DNA from: an uncultured Oscillibacter sp.
GTDB lineage: Bacteria; Bacillota; Clostridia; Oscillospirales; Oscillospiraceae
Assembly: GCA_947365245.1 (NCBI GenBank)
Contig: CANAWG010000002.1
Coordinates: 220,980 to 284,979 of the forward strand
Direction of reading: 5' to 3'
DNA length: 64,000 bases
Positions within the stretch are counted from its first letter, which is position 1, and each line of letters starts with the position of its first letter. This document shows, one piece after another, positions 1-8,000 of this stretch. The position numbers and the translations under genes were made by a program. Below the pieces are notes generated by a model, which saw nothing but the letters and a program-made list of their open reading frames with translations, was not told the DNA's origin and searched no databases.

Positions 1-251
1 ACGGCCACCACGTCCTCCCCCGCCTCCACAGCCTGGCGGAAAGCGTCCTCAAACTGGGCGGGATTGATCTGGCTGGTGGTGGGCAGGGCGTCCCCCTCGA
101 TGAGCTTTTCGTAGAACTGACGGCAGCTCAGGTCCACGCCGTCCCGGAACTGCTCGTCCCCGAAGGTCACTGTCATGGGCAGAACGGTGATCCCCGGAGG
201 GCAGGACCGGGGCAGGTCGGAGGCGGAGTCGGTGATGATGCGGATATTCAT
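1..251 (-). CDS. DegV family protein, N-terminal part (truncated by window edge)
   Basis: Reading leftward from an ATG at 251, the first ~83 residues start MNIRIITDSASDLP, the classic DegV opening. The Thr/Ser-rich TDSASD motif helps to bind the fatty acid carboxylate in this family. The later segment DALPTTSQINPAQFEDAF is also typical. DegV/FakB proteins bind fatty acids and in FakAB systems present them to a kinase. No fakA is visible here, so the role is inferred from family only. The gene lies 99 bp downstream of the marR gene on the same strand, so the two are probably co-transcribed. The C-terminus lies outside the window. A second, complete DegV gene is at 62811-63686. Confidence 0.9.
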   Translation of the reverse strand, partial: MNIRIITDSASDLPRSCPPGITVLPMTVTFGDEQFRDGVDLSCRQFYEKLIEGDALPTTSQINPAQFEDAFRQAVEAGEDVVA

Positions 252-350
252 AATGTGTTCCTCTTTTCCTTGTTTTTCATAAGCGGTTTCAGTCGGCGCG
301 GTATGCGGACTTTTGCCGCGGAGATGCGTGCTGAAGCCGGATACAGCTTC

Positions 351-785
351 TTAGAGCCGGAGGCCGGCCTGGGAGAGTTTTTCGGCCATGCGGACGAAGC
401 TCTGCGCGTCCTCCCGGCCCACGACGCCGATGATCTGTTCCACCAGCGCCAGGGAGCGGCGGTGGACGGCCAGGAAGTCCTCCAGGCGGGATTCCACCGG
501 GCGGACGAAGACGTTCCGCCCGTCGCGCTCCCCCCGCTCCCGCAGGAGGTATCCCCGGTCGCACAGGGCGTTGACGGTGCGGTTTACCAGGCTCTTGAGC
601 ATGTTGGTCTCCCGGGCGATCTGCCCCGCGGCCACCCGCCCCACCCCGTCGGCGCGGTACTGGCCGTAGACCAGCCTCATCACAATGGCCTCGTTGTAGG
701 TCAACCCCTGGGTGATCCGGGAGTCCTTCAGCATTCCGTTGACCTCGATCCAGGCCTCCAGCATCCGTTCGCACAGCTCCTCCAT
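351..785 (-). CDS. MarR family transcriptional regulator
   Basis: 144 aa, the usual MarR size. The winged-helix core is visible at about residues 30-100: the segment with AAGQIARETNMLKSLVNRTV is the recognition-helix region, followed by the wing (GYLLRERGERDGRNVFV). The start ATG is preceded by GAGGAGG with 5 bp spacing. A good promoter and an imperfect palindrome (805-821) lie directly upstream, which suggests autoregulation. It probably also controls degV downstream, since MarR proteins often sense lipophilic or phenolic ligands. The ligand is unknown. Confidence 0.9.
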   Translation of the reverse strand: MEELCERMLEAWIEVNGMLKDSRITQGLTYNEAIVMRLVYGQYRADGVGRVAAGQIARETNMLKSLVNRTVNALCDRGYLLRERGERDGRNVFVRPVESRLEDFLAVHRRSLALVEQIIGVVGREDAQSFVRMAEKLSQAGLRL

Positions 786-804
786 AGCAGCCTCCTCGAT
801 AGAA

Positions 805-821
805 AGTTTACTTTGTGAACT
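805..821. promoter_or_regulatory. Putative MarR operator
   Basis: AGTTTAC-TTT-GTGAACT is an inverted repeat of 7-bp arms with one mismatch. It lies between the marR -10 box and the marR ribosome-binding site, the usual position of MarR autoregulatory operators. Assignment is by position and symmetry only. Confidence 0.45.
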
Positions 822-826
822 ATCTC

Positions 827-855
827 AGTATACCACTGTTTTCCGGAAAATACAA
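827..855 (-). promoter_or_regulatory. marR promoter
   Basis: On the minus strand, TTGTAT (850-855), a 17-bp spacer and TATACT (827-832) form a near-consensus housekeeping promoter about 45 bp upstream of the marR start. Confidence 0.65.
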
Positions 856-899
856 CAGAAAGATTCCCGGGAGTCGACGGAAAATGAGAGAATTTTATG

Positions 900-928
900 T
901 ATACAAACCCGGGGAAATGTGTTATACT
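900..928 (+). promoter_or_regulatory. Putative RNase J promoter and long leader
   Basis: TATACA (900-905), a 17-bp spacer and TATACT (923-928) could drive the RNase J gene, leaving a 5' leader of about 295 nt (to 1230). I see no gene in 856-1230. Several short GC-rich inverted repeats are present but none is a recognised riboswitch. Confidence 0.45.
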
Positions 929-1230
929 TACTAAAATAAGGCGTCGAGGCCGGGCCTCCGCCTATTTTCGATATTTTACCGGCGCGGACGCGGTTTCCCG
1001 CTGGTCGAATAGATCACAGAAGCTCATAGGGACATTTGGATTTGACGTGACCGAACCCCTGCCGGCGAAACGGGGCCGCGCAGACGACGGGCGTCTCTTC
1101 TTTGCGTGCGCCCATTTGCGGCCATCCACCGCCGGGCGCGTCCTCCGGGGCCTCTGTTACATATTTTAAGAACCTGCGTTCCAAGGCTATGAATGAAGGT
1201 TCCAAGAGTGCAAAGGAGTTCATTGTATCT

Positions 1231-2889
1231 ATGGCAGAAAAACTGAAAATCATCCCTCTGGGCGGTCTGGACGAGATCGGCAAGAACATGACCGCCTACG
1301 AGTACGGCGGCGAGATCATCGTGGTGGACTGCGGTATGGCGTTCCCCGGGGACGATATGTACGGCATTGACCTCATCATCCCCGATGTGACCTACCTCAT
1401 CAAAAACCGCTCCCGGATTCGGGGCCTCTTTATCACCCACGGCCACGAGGACCACGTGGGGGCCATCCCCTACGTCCTCAAGCAGGTGAATATGCCCATC
1501 TACTGTACCCGCTTCACCGCCGGCCTTATTTCGCTGAAGCTGGAGGAGCACGGGCTGGTGAAGTCCACCAAGCTCATCACTGTGGAGCCGGGCAAGACCG
1601 TGCGGGCGGGGAAGTTCAACGTGGAGTTCATCCACGTCAACCACTCCATCGCCGACTCCGTGGCCTTTGCCATCCACACCCACATGGGCACCGTGGTCCA
1701 CACCGGCGACTTCAAGATCGACTCCACCCCCATCGACGGGGAGGTCATCGACCTGGCCCGCTTCGGCGAGCTGGGCAAGGAGGGCGTGCTGGCCCTGTGC
1801 GCCGACTCCACCAACGTGGAGCGCCCGGGGTACACCATGAGCGAGAGCGCCGTGGGCCAGACCTTTATGCGGCAGTTCCAGGGCTGTGACGAGCGGATTA
1901 TCGTCACCACGTTCGCCTCCAACGTCCACCGGATCCAGCAGGTGCTGGACGCGGCGGCGGCCTTTGGCCGGAAGGTGGCCGTCACGGGCCGGTCCATGGA
2001 GAACATCATGAAGGTCTCCACCTCCCTGGGCTATATGAAAGTGCCCAAGAACACCCTCATGGACATCAACAAGATCAAGGGCCTGCCCAAGAACAAGCAG
2101 GTCATCGTCACCACCGGCTCCCAGGGCGAGGAGATGAGCGCCCTGTACCGCATGGCGTTCTCCCAGCACAAGCAGGTGGAGATCGGGCCGGGGGACAAGG
2201 TTATCATCTCCGCCTCCGCCATCCCCGGAAACGAGGTGACGGTGGGGCGGGTCATCAACGAGCTGTTCCGCAAGGGCGTCCACGTGGTCTACGACAAGGC
2301 GGATATGCTCCACGTCTCCGGCCACGCCTGCCAGGAGGAGCTGAAGATCATCCACGCCCTGACGAAGCCCCGTTTCTTCGTCCCCCTCCACGGGGAGCAG
2401 CGGATGCTCCAAATCCACAGCCAGCTGGCCCAGCAGATGGGCATGGACCGCAACCACATCGCCATCGCGGAGAACGGCTCCGTCATTGAGCTGACCGCCA
2501 AGACGCTGAAGATCGGCGGCGTTATCCCCGCCGGGGAGGTGTACGTGGACGGCTCCGGTGTGGGCGACGTGGGGGCCGTGGTCATGCGGGACCGCAAGCG
2601 CCTTGCCGAGGACGGCATGGTGGTGGTGGTGATGCCCGTCTCCGCCCACAACGGCGCGCTGCTGAGCCCGCCGGAGATCATCACCCGGGGCTTCATCTAC
2701 GTCAAGGAGTCCGGGGATCTGATGAAAGAGCTCCAGGGCGTGGCCATGGACGCGGCGGAGGGCGTCACCCGCCGCCGGGGCCGGGACGACGGCGAGCTGC
2801 GGGGCGCGGTGAAAGCCGCCGTCAGCAGCTACCTGTTCAAAAACACCAAGCGCAGCCCCATGGTCATCCCCGTGGTGACCAGGCTGTAA
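1231..2889 (+). CDS. rnjA: Ribonuclease J
   Basis: 552 aa, close to the ~555 aa of Bacillus RNase J. It opens MAEKLKIIPLGGLDEIGKN, a family hallmark. The metallo-beta-lactamase motif HGHEDHVG (the zinc site), later HTGDFK, and the beta-CASP elements follow in order, with a C-terminal domain after about residue 450. RNase J is a 5'-3' exo- and endoribonuclease of mRNA decay and rRNA maturation. The ATG at 1231 is chosen because AAAGGAG lies 11 bp upstream and the encoded N-terminus matches the family. An upstream in-frame ATG at 1189 has only a weak AAGG 3 bp away. The gene ends at a strong bidirectional terminator. Whether this is the J1 or J2 paralogue cannot be told here. Confidence 0.95.
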   Translation: MAEKLKIIPLGGLDEIGKNMTAYEYGGEIIVVDCGMAFPGDDMYGIDLIIPDVTYLIKNRSRIRGLFITHGHEDHVGAIPYVLKQVNMPIYCTRFTAGLISLKLEEHGLVKSTKLITVEPGKTVRAGKFNVEFIHVNHSIADSVAFAIHTHMGTVVHTGDFKIDSTPIDGEVIDLARFGELGKEGVLALCADSTNVERPGYTMSESAVGQTFMRQFQGCDERIIVTTFASNVHRIQQVLDAAAAFGRKVAVTGRSMENIMKVSTSLGYMKVPKNTLMDINKIKGLPKNKQVIVTTGSQGEEMSALYRMAFSQHKQVEIGPGDKVIISASAIPGNEVTVGRVINELFRKGVHVVYDKADMLHVSGHACQEELKIIHALTKPRFFVPLHGEQRMLQIHSQLAQQMGMDRNHIAIAENGSVIELTAKTLKIGGVIPAGEVYVDGSGVGDVGAVVMRDRKRLAEDGMVVVVMPVSAHNGALLSPPEIITRGFIYVKESGDLMKELQGVAMDAAEGVTRRRGRDDGELRGAVKAAVSSYLFKNTKRSPMVIPVVTRL

Positions 2890-2890
2890 A

Positions 2891-2925
2891 AAAAGGCGGA
2901 GGGACGCAGCGTCCCTCCGCCTTTT
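2891..2925. terminator. Bidirectional intrinsic terminator
   Basis: A 16-bp perfect stem (2891-2906 with 2910-2925) ends in TTTT on the plus strand and in a run of seven T on the minus strand. It serves RNase J and the convergent gene at 2976-3761. Confidence 0.9.
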
Positions 2926-2931
2926 CGCGGA

Positions 2932-2958
2932 AACGGGAGAGGCGCCGCCTCTCCCGTT
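2932..2958. terminator. GC-rich hairpin at 3' end of the SprA-like gene
   Basis: A 13-bp perfect inverted repeat (2932-2944 with 2946-2958) lies just after the minus-strand stop at 2976. It has no clean T-tract of its own and probably acts with the adjacent terminator, or protects the mRNA end. Confidence 0.5.
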
Positions 2959-2975
2959 GATTGTCTGTTTTCCTG

Positions 2976-3761
2976 TTACGCCACGGCGGAGAACGGCGCG
3001 CGGGGCTCCTGGTCCTGCTGGTCCTGCTGCTGCGCCTGTTCCTCTGTTTGGGGCTGGGTGTCGGCGGCGGTGACCGTGCGGGTGGTGCCGCCGGAGACGT
3101 AGGCCCTGCCGCACTCCGGGCAGATGGCGGTGTGGTAGGTCACGCTCTGACTGACCACTTTCCGGCCCTCTCGGCTGGCCTTGGCCTGCTCCCGGTAGAC
3201 GTGCTCCATCTCGTGGCCCCGGACCGCCGAGGGAGCCTGGTCCGGGTCAATGTTGGTGGGGGTCTTGAAAGAGACGCCGGGGTCGTCGGAGCCGTCCTGG
3301 TACTTCCGCTCCTTGCAGGTCTGGCACTCGCCCTCCTCCAGGGCCTTCTGGGCGCCCTCGACACCCGCGGCGGGCGTGCCGTCCCCCTCTGCCGCCGCGG
3401 CGGACTGAGCGCCCTCCGGCAGATGGGCATCCGCGGCCTGCTTGGCGCCGGCGATCTGCCGGGCGTCCTCCGGCGCGGGCTCACCGTACTGGATGCGCAT
3501 CCGCACGGCCATCTCCACCGGGTCCGCCCCCTGGCGGATGGGCAGACCCAGCCGGGCGGAGCCGGCCTCGTTGGGGTTGATGGCGGGAGCGGGGCGCACC
3601 GGCTCCACCGGCGTCTCCGGAGAGGCGGGCTTCCGGGCCGTCCAGACGCCGCCGGTTTTCTGGGCGCTCTGAGCCTGCTCCGCCGGTTTGGCGGCGGCAT
3701 AGGTGCCAGCGCTCTGATAGGGATTGTAATAGAAGCTCAGGCTGGAAACTCCGCCGATCAT
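2976..3761 (-). CDS. SprA-related putative metalloprotease-like protein
   Basis: 261 aa. The first ~130 residues are low-complexity (Ala/Pro/Glu-rich). The C-terminal half has a CxxC (ECQTCKERKY), then YQDGSDDPGVSFKTPT, the zincin-like GHEMEHV, and a second cysteine pair (AICPECGRAYVSGG). This order matches the family annotated as SprA-related putative metalloproteases (recognition by pattern memory). HExxH is not intact in the strict sense: it reads HEMEH, which does fit HExxH, with Glu as the catalytic base. Start: the ATG at 3761 has AGGAG 8 bp upstream, while a GTG at 3770 overlaps that site. It is transcribed divergently from the retron. Substrate and cellular role are unknown. Confidence 0.7.
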   Translation of the reverse strand: MIGGVSSLSFYYNPYQSAGTYAAAKPAEQAQSAQKTGGVWTARKPASPETPVEPVRPAPAINPNEAGSARLGLPIRQGADPVEMAVRMRIQYGEPAPEDARQIAGAKQAADAHLPEGAQSAAAAEGDGTPAAGVEGAQKALEEGECQTCKERKYQDGSDDPGVSFKTPTNIDPDQAPSAVRGHEMEHVYREQAKASREGRKVVSQSVTYHTAICPECGRAYVSGGTTRTVTAADTQPQTEEQAQQQDQQDQEPRAPFSAVA

Positions 3762-3805
3762 ATCGCTCACTCCTGTCAGTACAGACTCATCTCAATGATA
3801 CTCCC

Positions 3806-3833
3806 ATTATAGCAGTTTTTTTCCAAATGGCAA
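3806..3833 (-). promoter_or_regulatory. Promoter of the SprA-like gene
   Basis: On the minus strand, TTGCCA (3828-3833), a 16-bp spacer and a perfect TATAAT (3806-3811) preceded by TGC form an extended -10 promoter. Confidence 0.7.
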
Positions 3834-3855
3834 GCCCTCTTTTCTCTCTTCCGGC

Positions 3856-3884
3856 TTGCGGTTTTTCCGCAAAAGGGGTATCAT
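3856..3884 (+). promoter_or_regulatory. Putative retron promoter with palindrome over the -35
   Basis: TTGCGG (3856-3861), a 17-bp spacer and TATCAT (3879-3884) predict a start near 3891, just inside the a1 repeat of the retron RNA. The -35 hexamer is one arm of a perfect inverted repeat, TTGCGG-TTTTT-CCGCAA (3856-3872), a plausible operator. Confidence 0.55.
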
Positions 3885-3885
3885 A

Positions 3886-4069
3886 GTTCCACGGAACAAA
3901 AGAGACTGTCCAATTTCGATTGGCGCCGGCGGCGTGTCGCCGTCGGTTTTCGCACACCCGACGTATTCGCTTTGCTCAGCCGCGCCGCTCCACGGTAGAA
4001 CTGCACGGCCCCGCCGTGCTTCATGCTACCGCTCCGCGGCCCGCCATGCAGATGGTTTTGTTCCGGAAC
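3886..4069 (+). ncRNA. Retron msr-msd non-coding RNA
   Basis: The layout is that of a retron RNA directly 5' of a reverse transcriptase gene. The a1 repeat (GGAACAAAA, 3893-3901) is complementary to a2 (TTTTGTTCC, 4056-4064). The pairing extends to 3886-3890 with 4065-4069 across a 2-nt bulge. Between them come two msr-like hairpins. One is CCAAT-TTCG-ATTGG (3910-3923), with a UUCG tetraloop. The other is a 9-bp stem (3926-3934 with 3938-3946). After these is a long msd-like hairpin: CCGCG near 4014 pairs with CGCGG near 4034, GGTAG with CTACC, and the tip is GCACGGC-CCC-GCCGTGC. The branching guanosine is probably one of the G residues just after a1. Exact msDNA ends cannot be read from sequence. 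Confidence 0.8.
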
Positions 4070-4092
4070 GCCAGGAGAGGGGGCCTCTTTCT

Positions 4093-5022
4093 ATGATCGT
4101 ATACCGGGAGGCCGCCTCCCTGGCCAGAGACCTGGGGGTGGAGGTCCGGACCCTCTACGCCCTCAGCAACAGCCTGCCCGCCCACTACCACACGGTGGAG
4201 CTCCCCAAAAAAGACGGGGGCGTCCGCCGGCTCACCGTGCCGGACGAGGCGCTGAAGCGGGTCCAGCGGGCCATTTTGCGCAATCTCCTGGCCTATATGC
4301 CCGTTTCATCTTATGCCACGGCCTACCGCTGCGGCGGCGGCGCCGTCCGGGGTGCGGCGCGGCACGTGGGGAGACGCCAGGTGCTGCGGCTGGATATCCG
4401 TCATTTTTTTGACAGCGTTCTCTACTCCGCCGTGAAAGACGCCGTCTTTCCCCCGGAGATCTTCTCCGAGCCCCTGCGGGTGCTTTTGACCATGCTCTGC
4501 TACTACCGGGACTCTCTGCCCCAGGGGGCGCCCACCTCCCCCGCCATCGCCAACATCCTTCTGCGGGACTTTGACCACCGGGTGGGCGCGTGGTGCCGGC
4601 GGCGGGACGTCGCCTACACCCGCTACTGCGACGATCTGACGTTCTCCGGGGAGGACCTGACCGGCGTTGAATCCATGGCGGAGGCGGAGCTGCGGGGACT
4701 GGGCTTTTTCCTCAACGACAAAAAGACCCGGCTTCGCGGCGCCGGGCGGCGGCAGACGGTGACGGGCCTGGTGGTGAATGAAAAGGTCAGCGTCCCCCGG
4801 GAGGAGCGGCGGGCCGTCCGCCAGGCGGTGTACTGCTGCCGCAGGTTCGGCGTGGAGGACCACCTGGCGCGGACGGGGGAGGACTTGTCCCCGGAGGCCT
4901 GCCTGGACCGGCTGCTGGGCCGGGTGGGGTACGTCCTTCAGGCGGATCCGGGCTGCGCCTGGGCCCTGGAGGCCAGGCGGTGGCTGCTGGAGGAGCGCCG
5001 CCGGGGAAAAGATGGAAGATGA
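4093..5022 (+). CDS. Retron reverse transcriptase
   Basis: 309 aa, typical of retron RTs (~300-330). RT motifs appear in order: a region X-like GAARHVG (residues 88-93), LRLDIRHFFDSV with the first catalytic Asp at 101, LPQGAPTSP (142-150), the active site YCDD (178-181; Ala is commoner than Cys at the second place), and the retron region Y motif VTG (223-225). A typical thumb end (CLDRLLGRVGYV) follows. The enzyme should use the upstream RNA as template and primer to make branched msDNA. ATG 4093 has AGGAGAGGGGG nearby upstream, and starts further left would lie inside the ncRNA. No effector domain is fused and no classical retron effector gene is adjacent, since both neighbours are on the opposite strand. 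Confidence 0.93.
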   Translation: MIVYREAASLARDLGVEVRTLYALSNSLPAHYHTVELPKKDGGVRRLTVPDEALKRVQRAILRNLLAYMPVSSYATAYRCGGGAVRGAARHVGRRQVLRLDIRHFFDSVLYSAVKDAVFPPEIFSEPLRVLLTMLCYYRDSLPQGAPTSPAIANILLRDFDHRVGAWCRRRDVAYTRYCDDLTFSGEDLTGVESMAEAELRGLGFFLNDKKTRLRGAGRRQTVTGLVVNEKVSVPREERRAVRQAVYCCRRFGVEDHLARTGEDLSPEACLDRLLGRVGYVLQADPGCAWALEARRWLLEERRRGKDGR

Positions 5023-5026
5023 AGAT

Positions 5027-5062
5027 AAAGAGCGGGACGGCTTTGCCGTCCCGCTCTTTTTT
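5027..5062. terminator. Bidirectional terminator between RT and S-layer genes
   Basis: A 15-bp stem (5027-5041 with 5045-5059), loop TTT, then a T-run. It begins 5 bp after the RT stop and also ends the convergent S-layer gene. Confidence 0.9.
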
Positions 5063-5069
5063 GGGGCTA

Positions 5070-8000
5070 TTATTTGCGGTACTGGTTCATGCGCCACACG
5101 ATGGCGGACATCTGACCGCGGGTCAGGGTCTTGCTGGGCTGGTAGGTGCTGGTGCCGTTGGAGAAGTAGCCCTCCACGATCCCGGCGGCGTTCAGCGCCT
5201 GGACGTACACGTCGGAGGTGTCCGTAAAGGGCTTCACGCTGGAGAGATTGCTGGTGCTGAGCTTCAGCGCGCCGGCGGCGATCTGAGCCACCTGGAGGCG
5301 GGTGATGGGCGCGGTCAGGTTCACGTTGCTCCGGGTGACGATGCCGTCGGCCTGGGCCCGGGCAAGATAGCCGCTGAAGACGTTCTTGCCGGTGGGGGCC
5401 TGCTCGGGATAGCCCGCGGCCAGCATGATGAGCTTCAGCGCCGCGCCGTAGGTGACGGTGCTGTTGGGCTTGAAGCTGCCGTCCGGATAACCGGAGATGA
5501 CGTTCTGGTCCGTCAGCTCCATGACGTACTTGTAGCACCAGGTTGCGGAGTTCACGTCCTTGAGGGTCTTGCGGTTGTTCAGCACGCCCAGGGAGAACGT
5601 GCCGGAGGCCAGGGCGTTGCCGCTGGCGTCCAGGGCCACGTAGGGAATTTCCACGGAGCCGGTAAAGGCGGCGGTGGGTACAAAGCGCAGGGAGCTCATG
5701 GAGTTGACCCCGGAGGCGTAGGTGTACACGGTGCGGGTGTCCGCCCAGTCATTGCCGGTACCCACATACACGGTGCCGCTGGTGACGGGGGGCAGGGACA
5801 GCAGCTGGATGCCGCTGAGAGCGGAGCCGGTGGCGGTGAGGACCGCGCTGTAAATGGAGCTGGCGGGGAAGCTCACCGCGGTATTCCGGGGTGTAATGCC
5901 GTAGACCTCGGACACCGGGGCGCGGCTGACGCTGATGAGGATGCTGCCGGTGACGCTGACACTGCCGGTGCCGTAGGCGGTGAAGGGGATGGTGGCGCAG
6001 TAGCCGGTGCCGCTGGGCACGTACGTCAGCTCCGTCAGGGCGTACTGGGCGGTGGTGGCGGGGCTGAGGTAGAATGTCAGTCCGGCGCAGTTGGCGGTGG
6101 TGATCTGGGTGCGGCTGGTGACGCCGTAGCTGCTGGCGTTGTAGTAGTTGTAGTACAGGCCGCCGGTGGCGGGGACGCCGCCCAGGGTCACATACTGAAG
6201 GCTGTAGGCGGGATAGGTCTGCTTGAAGTACCGGGCGATGTCGTTGGCGTTGATCTGGACATTGGTGCCGGTGGTGGTGGTGTAGCGGATGCTGCCGGTG
6301 TAGTTGGAGCTGATGGCGGTGGTGTCGGCCTTAATGACCACGGTGCCCTCCACATACTCGTTGCTCCGTTCACCGTATGCGGTGAAGTCGAGGGTGATGG
6401 AGTTCTTGAAGCCGCTGCCGGCCGCAAAGGTCAGCTCGTCCAGATAGTAGTCGTTGCGGCCCGCGTTGTTCTTGTCGTAGTAGAACTTGGTGCCGCCCAG
6501 GTCGCTGCGGCCAAATGTGGTCTGGCTTGCGGTGCCGTAGTCGCAGTAGAACATGCCGTCGTTAAAGACGGTGCTGCTGGGCCGCTGGAAGACCACATAG
6601 CTGACAGTGCTGTTGTAACTCCTGCGGAAGTAGGTGTTGAAGTCGGTGCGCCTGAGATCCACGTACTTGCCGGGAGCCACGGTGTAGGTGATATCGCCGT
6701 CATTGGCGCTCTCCGTGGAGGCCACGGCGACGCGGCCGCTGACGGAGCGGCCATTGGTGCCGTATGCGGTGAAATCCAGGGTGATGGTCTCCTTGAAGTT
6801 GTTGGAGGCCACGAAAGTCAGGTTGCCGATGCCGTGCTGGCTGCTGGAGGGGCTGTAGTAGAACTTCTGGTCATCAATGGTGGTGCGGTTGAACGACTTG
6901 GAGGAGCTGGTGCCGTAGTTGTGGTACAGCGTGCCGTTGTCAAAGGCGCTGGAAGAGGGCTGGTCGAATTCCACATAGTCGAACGTGCCGCTGGCGTTGT
7001 CCTCGTAGAACTCCCGGAAGTCCCGCTGCCGAAAAGCCACGGTCTTGCCGGGGGCCACGTCGTAGTTGATGTCGCCGCTGTTAGTGCCCTTGCCGATGGT
7101 AATCACCAGGTTGCACTCCACATAGTCGCTGGAGCCTCTGCCGTAGTAGGCGCGGAAAGGAATGGTGATGGAGTCGCCGTCCTTGGCGTTGCTGTCGGCC
7201 TTGAAAGACATCCGGTCCAGCTCATAGTCGTTGACGCCTGCGTCTCGGCTGTCATAGAAGAAGTAGGCGTTGTTCAGCTTGCTGCGGTCAAAGGAGGTGT
7301 TGCCCACATACACGGTGCCCCGGAAGCTGCTGTAGCTGGTGGGGGCGGAGAAAGTAACGTAGTAGAGGGTATAGCGGGTACTGTTGTACTTGTCCTGGAA
7401 CGCCTTGTTGAAGTCCCGGGAGTCAAAGTCGATCTCCCTGCCGGGGTCTACGTTGTAGGACACATCGCCCATGGCGGCACCGGAGACGGTGATCTCCAAG
7501 GTGCCGGAGACATTGTTGCCGCTTCCGTAAGCCGTGAAAGGAATGGATAGTGTGCCGCTCTTTGATTTGCTGTCCGCCTTGAAAGAGGTGGAGCCCAAGG
7601 CGTAATCGCCATCTCTGGAGCTGCTGTAATAGAACTTGTAGCTGGAGAGGTTGCTCCGGGTAAAGTCACGGGAGCTGACGCTCACTGCGCCGTAATCGCT
7701 GTAATCGGTTGGGGCGGAGAACACCACATAGTACAGGCTGGCGCTGCTCCCGGACGCATTCCGGTACAGGTTTCGGAAATCGGTGTCGTTGAACACCTTG
7801 GACCGTCCTGCCGCCACAGTGTACTCAATTTTATTGGTGGATGCTGAGGAGCCGATGAAGATGGTGCCGGAGACGGTATTGCTTTTGCTGACATCATAGG
7901 CGGTATAGCTCAGGGAGTATCCGTTGGAGCTGCCGCTCTTAAAGGTCATGGAGATAACGCTGCCATATTGATAATCCGTATTGGGGGCCACGGCATATCG

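Noticed and set aside
1024..3114. Long open frame (about 700 codons) on the minus strand opposite RNase J
   Set aside because: Its translation is His/Asp/Gly/Leu-rich low-complexity typical of antisense frames in GC-rich genes, and it lies opposite a clear RNase J.
3856..4092. N-terminal extension of the reverse transcriptase upstream of 4093
   Set aside because: This stretch is the msr-msd RNA; ATG 4093 has its own ribosome-binding site and gives a standard-length RT.
4980..7550. Plus-strand open frame of 856 codons opposite the S-layer gene
   Set aside because: The product is an Ala/Gly/Val monotone with no start signal; the minus-strand S-layer protein has a signal peptide, SLH domains and an RBS.
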